A program made the position numbers and the translations under genes. From positions 19,395,273 through 19,459,272 of the forward strand of contig CM055114.1 in NCBI GenBank assembly GCA_029204225.1: 64,000 nucleotides of DNA, given 5' to 3'. The notes under the pieces are model-generated. The model saw only the letters and a program-made list of their open reading frames with translations. It ran no database searches and was not told where the DNA came from. The stretch is from Diphasiastrum complanatum. Its lineage: Eukaryota > Streptophyta > Lycopodiopsida > Lycopodiales > Lycopodiaceae. Shown piece after piece: positions 24,601 through 29,948 of this stretch (positions within the stretch are counted from its first letter, which is position 1; the number at the start of each line of letters is the position of its first letter).

Positions 24601-27600
24601 AGTTGTTATCCTGACATGCTCAATTTTGACCTTGCAGACGAAGATATCTGATTTGGAGCGCTAGGTTGACTTGCCTACGGACAACGTCCATCCGATGCCT
24701 GCAGATGACTTGGGCACACAGTTGATGGCAGAGAGAGAGAGGGAGCTTGCTGAGATGAGAGAGAGAGAGAGCTTGGGCTTGAGCACAGAGACCCCATTGT
24801 ATGAGGCAGATGAGCCAGTGTCATAGGATGAGCATGATGAGGATGAGCCCATTCGGCTTGTGTTTGCCAGATCAGAGAGGGATGAGGCAGATGATACAGG
24901 TGCAGGGCACACGCCACGGGCAGGGGTCACAGGTGCATCGCATGGCAGAGGTGGGGCACATGGCGCAGGTTATACTGGAGACAAGGCAGGGCACACAGGG
25001 GGGGCCAGTGGCATACCTACTTATGTCGATATGATGGAGGAGGCTCTTGATAGAGGACAAAGTGATTTGGATGCCGGTCCCACAGCTGCTTGGATGCGTG
25101 CAATACAGAGTCATGGCCGTTACTACGACAACACACCAGAGGAGGCACAAGATGACTTTGATTGCACAGATTGGGAGGCCATGCAGGGTCTATAGGGTGC
25201 ACATGATGAGGCACGGGTTGATTCAAGGAATGGTGCACAGGATGATTCAGGGGATGGTGCACAGGATGAGGCCTAGTTCCCAGAGCATTTGTATTCATAT
25301 GCCCAGCTAGACGACTTGATTGCCACATTGGATTCAGAGGCGTAGCAGATGCCGAGTGTCAGGGCACCCCCTTCATCTCTTGCCAGCATGCCGTACACAG
25401 AGTCCCAGCCAAAGCAGCCACATGAGGTGCCTACAATTCCTCCAATTCCTCAGAGGGTATGTGCGCCGCACGACACCTCCAGTGCCGCCGATGCCATTGA
25501 GGCCTGCAGCCCCACCATCGTCGTCCACTTCTGCAGCACCAGGTCTCCATGGCAGGCCACCATCTGTGCCCAGGTTTTCTCTTGCAGCGCCCACATCCAC
25601 AGTGGCTCCTCCAGTAGCTCCTTCAGTGGCAGCACCCACTTCACATCCTCCTCCTTTGGCAGCACCCACTCCACTGGCTCCCCCTTTGGCAGCACCCAAG
25701 ATGTACCAGTACCGGCCACCGCAGCGCCCCTTTCAGTACATATCGCCGCTGTACTTGCCTCCTGCACAGCCAGTTCCTCCACCTGCAGTAGCCCCACGGG
25801 CACACACTCCACGAGCTCATCAGTTATGGACTCGGCTCATTACATTCGCCGCGTTCATTTACATTTACTTTACTTTATGCATAGCAGGCCTTGGGCCCTT
25901 TTTTAGTCATTAGTGAGACTTAGACTATATGATTGGCCGTTGGCCTTATTATTCATTGTTAGGCCATTTGGACATATTACTAGAGAGTGGGGGCCTTCTT
26001 GGAGGGCGCACTATTTTCCCTCCCAGTTGGGCCCTAGCCGCCGGAAGCTTCCTTTTAGGGCTTCCTCTTGGCGATAAGTAGGGAAACTGTGTCATTTGTT
26101 ATTCAGTTGATGATATTGATCTCTCTCTTTAGCCTCCTTAATCTCTCTCTTTCCTGCTTTCTAGGGTTAAGTCTTGCTTATGTGCTGCTTCATAGCTTAA
26201 GTCTTGCTTATGTGATGGAGGAATAAACTGAGCTCTGAAAGCTCGCTTAAACTCAAGCCAGGTGGATGGAGCCTAATTAGACTTCAACAACTTGCTCCAC
26301 CACCTGTCAGCAAAATCAGTGAAATGGTAAGCAGCCTTGTGGACCCGCCAGCTCTCATCAGTCGGGGACCGCTTCAAATCAAAATATTCCTCCCGCTTAT
26401 GCAATCACTGATCTACAATATCAGTATTGTGTTGGGGAGTGTTTCCTGCGAAACGGGTAGGTTTAATATCTTTGTCTTCTGGATAGGGTGGAGGTAACAG
26501 AGGACGAGAACAATAGAAGACGGATAAGGCGGAGCATACTGCGAGGAAGATGCATAACCACCAGCTACCATCATCGCTCGCATCTTTGCAACGGTCTTTC
26601 CACACTATCCATGCGAGCTTGCACAGAAGGGGAAGTACCAGTAGGCGAACGAGCAACCACTGTAGGTGGATTACGGTGAGGGCTAAGCACAGGGCTGGGT
26701 GGTGGTGATTGGAGGGCAACAGGAGGGCTAAGCGGAATATCAACTCTATCATCTTCCATAATGAACAAAAAGGGCACGGAAAAAACACTCTTTCTGAATG
26801 TACACCAAAAAAAACGATTTTTCTTATGAAAAGGAAAAACGGAAAGCAAAATAAATCAGCAAAGACAGATCACTCCTTGGTTCCCAAAGATGTAGTATGG
26901 ATGACTGATGAAGAGGTTGCTGGAAAAATTTGAAGTTTTGTCGATTTTTTGAGAAAATAGGTGAAAAAACAGCACCAAATCAAAGCGAAGTTATGGACGC
27001 TCAGGTCTGCAAACAGGCTGACGGTACTACTGTACTAGGTCGTCCTCCTGTAAGGATTCTCCGTGCCAAATCTCAGGTCAAACGGACATATTGCGGAGAA
27101 GTTATGAGGTTTCAACTCCAAAACCTCTAAAAAAACGTCCAAAATCTGTTTTTTTGAGCAAAATCAGCGATGCCGGAATCTTTTCTCAGATTTTCAGCCT
27201 CCCTAGTAGCGATCCAGCACCCTCAAGCACCTGCCGAAATCTCATAGCAATCCGATAAGCGTAGAGAAAGTTATGGCCTTTCTTCAGTTTTCTACAAAAT
27301 TCATTTTTTCATGTTTGATTTATTTTCAGATCTGTAAATCCCTGTTTTTTTGGCTCAAATCGAGGCAAAAGCTCCCTATTCACCAGCGATCCATTCCAGG
27401 GCATCAATTCCCCCACTTCTCCTTTTGCAATCCCCCCAAAAAAACTAAGAAAATTGATGTTTTCTCCACTTTCTCTCTCTGGAACGAGCTGTTCTCTCTC
27501 TAGAACGAGGCTCTGATACCAATTGTCACAAGCAAGTCTCTCCAAGCTCGTGAATCCTAGAAGGCCGGTGTGTAGAATGAACCTCCCAACCATAGGCACC

Positions 27601-28107
27601 CCCTCCTTGAGTCCTCCTACCTGCTATTCCTGTCAACTAGCACATGGCATCCACCTGTGGGTGATCAGTCCACTTGGCATGCATGACCCCTGTGACCTGT
27701 GAATAATGAGTGACTCATAGGGTACCACCCCCGTGCCCCGCCAAAGACCTGTGACCCTCTTGGTCACCTCGACTACTTGCCGGCTAGCATCTCGTCACTG
27801 ACAGCTAGGGTCCCGACGGTCAAAACACACCACATCTCTGACTGCTTGTCAGGCGGCCACACCGGATCACTGCTTGTGACGCACCGGTCCCTACTTGGGA
27901 CAGATGTCCTCGTCGGTCACTGACCCTTGCCAATACTAGGCCTCAGGCCCTTTGGTAACCGGCCATGCCAAGATCATGATAGAGCCATAACTGGGCTCTA
28001 ACATTTAGATTCACACGGATTTATTTTATACATTAATTTTGCTATGAAAGCACAACTTTGCACATACACACACACACACGCACACATGCACTCAAACACA
28101 CTCACAT

Positions 28108-28142
<35 letters not shown>

Positions 28143-29948
28143 CACTCAAACACACTCACATGCGCACACACACACGCACACACACTCTCTCTCTCTCTCA
28201 AAAAAAAATACATATCTTGAAACGTCATGCAATTTTTTAACACATTCAATGGGATTCTACTTTTTTATTGACATAGATTTTGATCTATTCAGAGAGCAGT
28301 TGCATTGAACATGGATGAGATTTACCGAAGTGAAATTGACCCAATTGACAGGAGGAGGTATTATTATAGCTACCAATTTTGGTTACACTTAAATCTTTAA
28401 TATATTTTGCCCTAAGACATACATGGGTCCATGCATGTCAGTGAGAGGTTGATTGTCAAAAATAATGAGTTGGCTTTGATTTCAAATAGGATTGAGCGCT
28501 TGGAGATATTTGATGAGTTTGAAGAATGGCACATGATGCAGGTTTCTATCTTACCACAATCCTTTGTTTAAATCTGGATTGATGTTTTGCAACTCTTTTT
28601 TTTCTTCTTATGTAGATGTCAAGGCTTTTATGCTTGCTTGTGGTTTATGAATCTAGCTTTCATCAATTAAGTGTTGGTAGTAGTTGTGTTTTACATAATC
28701 ATACATAGGATATGCTCAAACCTTTAAAATTCCATTAGTTTTGAGCGATAAATCCACTCTTTCTAGCAAGTGTCCAAACAAGACCTTTTTAATCCACAAT
28801 ATATAGTAAAAGAAGTTGAAATTAGATGTTAACGAAACAAATATGTAATTTATAATCACCTTTTCTGGTCCTTGGCTTGAAAGGCACCAACTAGTTCAAT
28901 TGTAACATACAAATTTAACGTTTCTAGTTTTTTATGTAGGTTTGTTTCTTGTTTGCTCTTCTTTGTAACTTAATGTCCATGGGCCTTTGTTCTTGAGGAG
29001 CAGTTAGTGATGCAACATACATGAGTTTTAAATGAATATTGGTTTAAGTTATGATTGGATATCAGTTTATTAACATTCTCTATCGATTGATCAACATATT
29101 GATTTACTTTTGCCGTCTATACAATGCACCTTGTGTTTATTTGCTCGTAAGTGTAAGTAACTGTCCAAAAGAGAAAGTGGTCAGATGTTGAAACATAGAT
29201 ACTATCCAAGATGAGTCATCGCCAACAGAGACTTGCTGAAGAGCAAAAAATCAACACAAACTGAATGAGATAATAGCAACATGTATGTAATATGCAAATA
29301 AGATATCATATTAAAAAGGCTTTGTAGTAGATGTTAAGCCTCGTGATATAAGAGTATGGATCATCGCAACGGCATGATCCCCTCAACAACATAATGAGAG
29401 TTCAAGTAGCCTGGAGAATAGTATGGTCCTTCGGAGAAAATTGTGAGCATTGTCTGTGGAGAGGAGTCTTCATCCTTTAGTAGTCAAATGCTCTCACAAT
29501 GTAAACTCATCTGTGAGCTCCAATGTTATTGGCAAATCAACTGCAATTCACGCTTCACTAGCAGCAACTGCAGTTAGTGGGTAAAGTTGGTAGAGTAGGA
29601 ATGTGTACCCTTTGAACTTTATGCAATGTATTTTTCATGCTTCTAACATGTGCCTTAATGTATTTCATGAAACAATATTTCCATATAGCAATATGCTCAA
29701 CAAATAGCACCCATTGACAATTCTCTTTCTGCTTGCAGGAGCATTATTGTCTTGCATATGGAATCAAAGACGCTACTGTATATGCTCTTTTCCTTTGATT
29801 TCCTATTTAATGAGGCAGAGCATTTGCTCTGAAAATACATGCAAATCTTAGTAATCTTTTAGGACTTGTTGTAGGGGATTTGTACTAATGCCATTTGTTG
29901 CTTTCTCAGCAGGGAATGTTTGACAATTTTGGCTTTGGTGTGAGATAG
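383..29948 (+). CDS. LCMT1: Leucine carboxyl methyltransferase 1 (PP2A methyltransferase), 11 exons, 5' partial
   Basis: The enzyme transfers a methyl group from S-adenosylmethionine to the C-terminal leucine carboxylate of the PP2A catalytic subunit; the Arabidopsis homologue is known as SBI1. Eleven exons with GT-AG borders and matching phases join into one open frame of 264 residues plus a split first codon: 383-501, 618-665, 9847-9928, 17345-17447, 17588-17708, 17929-17976, 20993-21076, 28293-28357, 28490-28541, 29739-29777, 29913-29948. Motifs seen in order are GYYARWAA, the SAM loop [52 protein letters not shown] and [14 protein letters not shown]. Family length is about 330, so roughly 50 N-terminal residues and the start codon lie left of the window. 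No frameshift or stop interrupts the spliced frame, so I infer a working gene. Introns of 9.2, 7.4 and 7.2 kb are full of transposon debris. Confidence 0.96.
618..665 (+). CDS. LCMT1: LCMT1 exon (YVELDF segment)
   Basis: This 48-base exon encodes 16 residues ending [10 protein letters not shown], the strand with an acidic residue after the SAM loop. The acceptor is gacag and the donor gtaatt; both borders are phase 0. Confidence 0.93.
861..1101. repeat. Direct repeat of about 100 bp, 141-bp spacing
   Basis: The segment aaaccttgctttgttgagg to atgcatggtcac (861-963) recurs at 1002-1101 with a few substitutions. It lies between LCMT1 exon 618-665 and the chromovirus LTR. Confidence 0.9.
1105..1460 (-). 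repeat. 3' LTR of the chromovirus
   Basis: The inner edge is set by the polypurine tract at 1461-1475 followed by TG on the minus strand. This stretch is clearly GC-richer than its surroundings. The outer edge is a guess, because no second copy is in the window. Confidence 0.6.
1472..2098 (-). pseudogene. Integrase C-terminus plus chromodomain
   Basis: The 208-residue frame begins [10 protein letters not shown] and carries [21 protein letters not shown] and [12 protein letters not shown], the integrase C-terminal module. A chromodomain closes the protein: [20 protein letters not shown] followed by [12 protein letters not shown]. It is in the same frame as the integrase core at 2156-2572, separated by one stop at 2156-2158. 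The chromodomain places it among the chromoviruses, whose chromodomain targets integration. Confidence 0.9.
2156..2572 (-). pseudogene. Ty3/gypsy integrase catalytic core
   Basis: The reading frame contains [40 protein letters not shown] and [14 protein letters not shown], giving the D, D and E of the DDE triad. It ends at a premature stop where related proteins continue ILEFAYN. The element cannot make a full integrase. Confidence 0.92.
2626..2847 (-). pseudogene. Integrase zinc-binding (H2C2) region
   Basis: The frame shows [20 protein letters not shown] and [16 protein letters not shown], the usual H2C2 surroundings. It is out of frame with the core at 2572, so a small indel lies between 2573 and 2625. 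Confidence 0.88.
2960..3300. repeat. Degenerate minisatellite, ctgagggcggcagcagctggtg type
   Basis: Units built from ctgagggcggcag, [13 protein letters not shown] gttcttttgaggg recur about ten times with variable length. On the minus strand they read as repeated [10 protein letters not shown]-like peptides, but stop-free stretches are short and I do not call a gene. Confidence 0.75.
3490..4037 (-). pseudogene. hAT transposase DUF659 core
   Basis: [34 protein letters not shown] and [11 protein letters not shown] are typical DUF659. After an intron-like gap (about 3555-3780) the frame resumes with [19 protein letters not shown] and [11 protein letters not shown]. Coding then turns abruptly into unrelated sequence (repeated gatatcacctgtccagatct), so the protein is truncated. 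Confidence 0.88.
4170..4515 (-). pseudogene. hAT transposase linker exon
   Basis: The frame has a Gly/Arg-rich stretch ([12 protein letters not shown]) and then a segment resembling the region upstream of DUF659 ([20 protein letters not shown]). No classical catalytic residue is expected here. It probably ends near 4170, where the donor-like gtatacct complement and AT-rich sequence begin. Confidence 0.65.
4848..5099 (-). pseudogene. hAT transposase N-terminus, BED-type zinc finger
   Basis: The frame opens [12 protein letters not shown] and shows [19 protein letters not shown] followed by RAHLL and a late cysteine, the C-x2-C...H...C pattern of a BED finger that binds transposon ends. A start codon is present at 5097-5099. 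The next exon lies about 330 bases downstream, after an AT-rich gap. Confidence 0.85.
5252..5547. repeat. Compound CA and CT microsatellite
   Basis: CA-rich units interspersed with actccctctctttca pass into an uninterrupted (TC)n at 5500-5547. It lies between the BED exon and the presumed terminus of hAT 1. Confidence 0.97.
5575..5730 (-). repeat. hAT-like terminal/subterminal region with CGAAACG words
   Basis: On the minus strand it starts CAGTGTTTCATCGAAACG and repeats CGTTTCGAAACG-like words, as hAT subterminal regions often do. The 8 bases after it (ctctgtcc) are a candidate target duplication without a found partner. Confidence 0.55.
5931..6480. repeat. Cryptically simple AAGTT/AACTT region
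   Basis: Words such as aagttgtaac, acttactact and agtaagtagtaag recur densely with no fixed period. Similar sequence fills the gaps between the hAT 1 exons (3600-3780, 4030-4160, 4690-4830), so it probably belongs to the same transposon family. Confidence 0.6.
6750..6834 (-). repeat. Second hAT-like terminus, same orientation
   Basis: On the minus strand it starts CAATGTTTCAAGGGCTCG and contains CGTTTCGAATCGCG and CGAAACGGG words. It parallels the terminus at 5730, 1.1 kb away, and directly abuts the copia remnant. Confidence 0.5.
7020..7190 (+). pseudogene. copia gag fragment
   Basis: The frame reads [16 protein letters not shown], then [20 protein letters not shown], the helical segment of copia capsid (UBN2-like). 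An in-frame stop lies at about 7188. Upstream gag is scrambled by stops. Confidence 0.75.
7196..8112 (+). pseudogene. copia GAG-pre-integrase and integrase
   Basis: The first frame gives [20 protein letters not shown] and [10 protein letters not shown] (end of protease/spacer), with a stop at 7391. The next has [32 protein letters not shown] (zinc-binding H-H-C-C), then [14 protein letters not shown] and [16 protein letters not shown], the first integrase aspartate. A stop at 7868 is followed in frame by the RSDKGGE block and, after a shift, [14 protein letters not shown]. Confidence 0.9.
8128..8306 (+). pseudogene. copia RNase H C-terminal tail
   Basis: The frame reads [20 protein letters not shown], then [16 protein letters not shown], a stop, and [18 protein letters not shown]. 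This is the invariant end of copia RNase H. It is joined directly to integrase sequence upstream. Confidence 0.92.
8331..8762 (+). repeat. Polypurine tract and 3' LTR of the copia element
   Basis: The tract aaggggga(g) ends at 8341 and the LTR starts TGTTAGAATTAAGG at 8342. It ends in ctatcaca at 8762, giving a 421-base LTR with TG...CA ends. A TATA-like ctataagag sits at about 8612. Confidence 0.82.
8998..9537 (+). pseudogene. LINE-type ORF1 remnant
   Basis: One frame runs from 8998 to the stop near 9535, broken only by TAA at 9325-9327. It contains [18 protein letters not shown] and [13 protein letters not shown], then [12 protein letters not shown], which resembles the RRM-like ORF1 protein of plant non-LTR retrotransposons. 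A matching endonuclease/RT is not adjacent but occurs at 11460-12700. The family call is from motif memory. Confidence 0.55.
9847..9928 (+). CDS. LCMT1: LCMT1 isolated 82-base exon
   Basis: It encodes [10 protein letters not shown] followed by a Q/K/E-rich helix and SLGTISP, which aligns with the family segment VTxKKAxxI...LG. It enters in phase 0 after ttgtag and leaves in phase 1 at gtacaa, exactly the phases needed to join 665 to 17345. It is stranded between 9.2 kb and 7.4 kb of intron with transposon remnants on both sides. Confidence 0.92.
9929..11459. other. LCMT1 intron stretch without recognisable feature
   Basis: AT-rich sequence follows the 82-base exon. I see no coding frame, terminal repeat or tandem array, apart from a short doubled ctcggcgagcagt at about 11373-11398. 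Confidence 0.6.
11460..12700 (+). pseudogene. LINE (non-LTR) endonuclease and RT remnant
   Basis: Frames change often. At about 11838 [13 protein letters not shown] matches the apurinic endonuclease of LINEs. At about 12155 [20 protein letters not shown] is the RT catalytic YADD motif, followed after a stop by [14 protein letters not shown] and TYLGVLFTG, the usual RT thumb neighbourhood. The region between endonuclease and RT finger domains is deleted. It lies within the 7.4-kb LCMT1 intron. Confidence 0.85.
12787..13704 (-). pseudogene. gypsy integrase
   Basis: The frames show [55 protein letters not shown] and [16 protein letters not shown], followed after a break at 13123-13140 by [20 protein letters not shown] and DWVYLLVP. 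The motif before the second aspartate is NRD rather than the more common DRD. The C-terminus is cut off at about 12790. Confidence 0.92.
13673..14660 (-). pseudogene. gypsy RT C-terminal half and RNase H
   Basis: The RT part shows [18 protein letters not shown] and [15 protein letters not shown]. RNase H has [38 protein letters not shown] and DHHTLKYF, so the D, E and D residues of the active site are visible. A frameshift lies at about 14410. The frame ends near CHDSPCED at the start of the H2C2 region. Confidence 0.92.
15405..15671 (+). pseudogene. gypsy RT N-terminal half, opposite strand
   Basis: The frame reads [20 protein letters not shown], then [19 protein letters not shown] and [20 protein letters not shown]. 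The catalytic YxDD box is FVDN, so the second aspartate is lost. It ends (VLVLR, stop) exactly where the minus-strand piece at 14660 would continue ([10 protein letters not shown]). I infer one ancestral RT split by an inversion. Confidence 0.88.
15690..16440 (+). other. Possible LTR and gag remnant
   Basis: A promoter-like cagtatataacgagg at about 15870 and an end ttcttaaca at about 16081 could belong to an LTR. At 16250-16430 one frame reads [17 protein letters not shown] and a Gly-rich [14 protein letters not shown], reminiscent of gag linkers. No second LTR copy is present, so this is weak. Confidence 0.25.
17345..17447 (+). CDS. LCMT1: LCMT1 exon (LLPVDLRDI)
   Basis: It starts after ctgcag and encodes [19 protein letters not shown] and a helix ending CAQLDI. 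[12 protein letters not shown] is highly conserved in LCMT1. The donor AG|gtggag leaves a phase-2 split serine codon completed at 17588. Confidence 0.95.
17588..17708 (+). CDS. LCMT1: LCMT1 exon (CVLIYLDPD)
   Basis: It encodes [20 protein letters not shown], then [10 protein letters not shown] and FVVYEQ, the conserved core downstream of the SAM pocket. The acceptor is gatgcag and the donor gttgca. The 121 bases restore phase 0. Confidence 0.95.
17929..17976 (+). CDS. LCMT1: LCMT1 exon (EDAFGQQM)
   Basis: This 48-base exon encodes [16 protein letters not shown] between gtcag and gtaaac. The family form is HPDDAFGxQMIRNLE. Confidence 0.94.
18627..18775. repeat. (TC)n microsatellite followed by GC-rich paired words
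   Basis: An uninterrupted TC tract covers 18627-18682. It is followed by gaccggccggtc and ggttcgaaccgcggtttgaacc, both partly self-complementary. The same order, microsatellite then GC-rich repeats, occurs at the end of hAT 1, so this may be a small hAT relative in the intron between exons 17929 and 20993. Confidence 0.7.
20993..21076 (+). CDS. LCMT1: LCMT1 exon ([10 protein letters not shown])
   Basis: It encodes [20 protein letters not shown] and ends in NGWP. The acceptor is tttcag and the donor gtgggt; it is phase 0 on both sides. The following intron of 7.2 kb carries the second hAT and a gypsy fragment. Confidence 0.94.
21468..21605. repeat. 13-bp hairpin and 56-bp tandem duplication
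   Basis: acaattgcttcgt (21468-21480) and acgaagcaattgt (21485-21497) pair perfectly around ggca. The segment gtgggcaagatctttatg starting at 21496 is repeated at 21552 with one or two changes. Confidence 0.92.
21981..22256. repeat. GC-rich GGACGC hairpin element, possible hAT MITE
   Basis: Clusters of ggacgcggacgc and gcgtccgcgtcc alternate with poly-T and poly-A blocks, forming several nested inverted repeats. The right end, read on the minus strand, is CAGGGATGAGGG, and CAGGGGTGCG occurs at 22000, which could be a terminal pair. A target duplication was not recognised. It stands out sharply in an AT-rich intron. Confidence 0.6.
22301..22385. repeat. GGTACCGCGG-type palindromic cluster
   Basis: Five variants of ggtaccgcgg and its near-palindromes (ggtaccgcag, ggtactgcgg) occur in about 80 bases just after an AT dinucleotide run. 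Confidence 0.75.
22627..23814 (+). pseudogene. hAT 2 transposase N-terminus and DUF659
   Basis: After a Ser/Pro-rich start, [20 protein letters not shown] leads to a TAG at 22939 and then, in frame, [23 protein letters not shown]659 shows [52 protein letters not shown] and [17 protein letters not shown]. Residues downstream ([20 protein letters not shown]) match the insertion before the C-terminal domain. It is much better preserved than hAT 1. Confidence 0.9.
23952..24540 (+). pseudogene. hAT 2 C-terminal exons
   Basis: An intron-like gap with gtaagc and cgtgcag borders precedes [10 protein letters not shown]; one base-level shift later the frame reads [20 protein letters not shown] further exon at 24372-24530 encodes [20 protein letters not shown] and [16 protein letters not shown], the hAT dimerisation helix region. 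Confidence 0.85.
24640..25910 (+). pseudogene. hAT 2 Gly/Pro-rich C-terminal tail
   Basis: Open stretches encode an acidic segment (EADEPVS, stop, DEHDEDEPI), a Gly/His/Ala-rich stretch ([20 protein letters not shown]) and a Pro/Ala/Thr-rich tail to about 25860. Frames change and stops occur at 24824 and 25193. This is low-complexity and I assign no function. Confidence 0.5.
26170..26759 (-). pseudogene. gypsy gag N-terminal part
   Basis: The frame starts [13 protein letters not shown] with a Pro-rich head, and later shows [15 protein letters not shown] and, after a stop, [33 protein letters not shown] and [20 protein letters not shown]. The W..W...F spacing is that of the Retrotrans_gag capsid domain. 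Confidence 0.85.
27524..28003 (-). repeat. 5' LTR (480 bp)
   Basis: In plus orientation it starts TGTCACAAGCAAG beside the primer site and ends gggctctaaca, giving TG...CA ends on both strands. It is GC-rich and has no second copy in the window. Confidence 0.85.
28062..28198. repeat. Compound (CA)n/(CT)n microsatellite
   Basis: (CA)n blocks alternate with two copies of catgcactcaaacacactca and end in (CT)n. It lies in intron, 95 bases before an LCMT1 exon. Confidence 0.95.
28293..28357 (+). CDS. LCMT1: LCMT1 exon ([11 protein letters not shown])
   Basis: It encodes [20 protein letters not shown] and an arginine split across the donor gtatta (phase 2). The corresponding family segment is RAVAWDMLKVY; the tryptophan is leucine here. 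It lies only 290 bases right of the LTR that ends at 28003. Confidence 0.92.
28490..28541 (+). CDS. LCMT1: LCMT1 exon (EEWHMMQ)
   Basis: It encodes [17 protein letters not shown] after aaatag; the first base completes the split arginine. It is among the most conserved segments of the family. The donor is gtttct. Confidence 0.95.
29739..29777 (+). CDS. LCMT1: LCMT1 exon ([13 protein letters not shown])
   Basis: This 39-base exon encodes [13 protein letters not shown] between ttgcag and gtatat. It matches the family motif EHYCVxYxxND. Confidence 0.93.
29913..29948 (+). CDS. LCMT1: LCMT1 terminal exon
   Basis: It encodes [11 protein letters not shown] and the stop codon TAG at 29946-29948. The family ends in a GIFxDFGF block followed by a variable tail, so the tail here is short. 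A second acceptor-like site at about 30230 may belong to a 3' UTR exon or be chance. Confidence 0.85.
   Translation, partial: GMFDNFGFGVR

Larger units (their letters stand above)
22586..25910 (+). mobile_element. hAT transposon 2 (DUF659 transposase)
   Basis: The coding region is on the plus strand inside the 7.2-kb LCMT1 intron: N-terminal linker, DUF659, hAT C-terminal dimerisation segment and a long Gly/Pro-rich tail. It is GC-richer than its host intron. It has an in-frame stop at 22939-22941 and at least one later frameshift, so it is inactive. Ends were not identified. Confidence 0.85.
26160..28003 (-). mobile_element. Ty3/gypsy 5' half: LTR, primer site, leader, gag
   Basis: On the minus strand: 5' LTR 28003-27524, primer-binding site TGGTATCAGAGCC (plus 27509-27521), a leader of about 750 bases, then gag from 26759 to about 26170. 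Everything 3' of gag is missing and the hAT 2 element lies beyond. The LTR ends only 290 bases from an LCMT1 exon. Confidence 0.88.
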
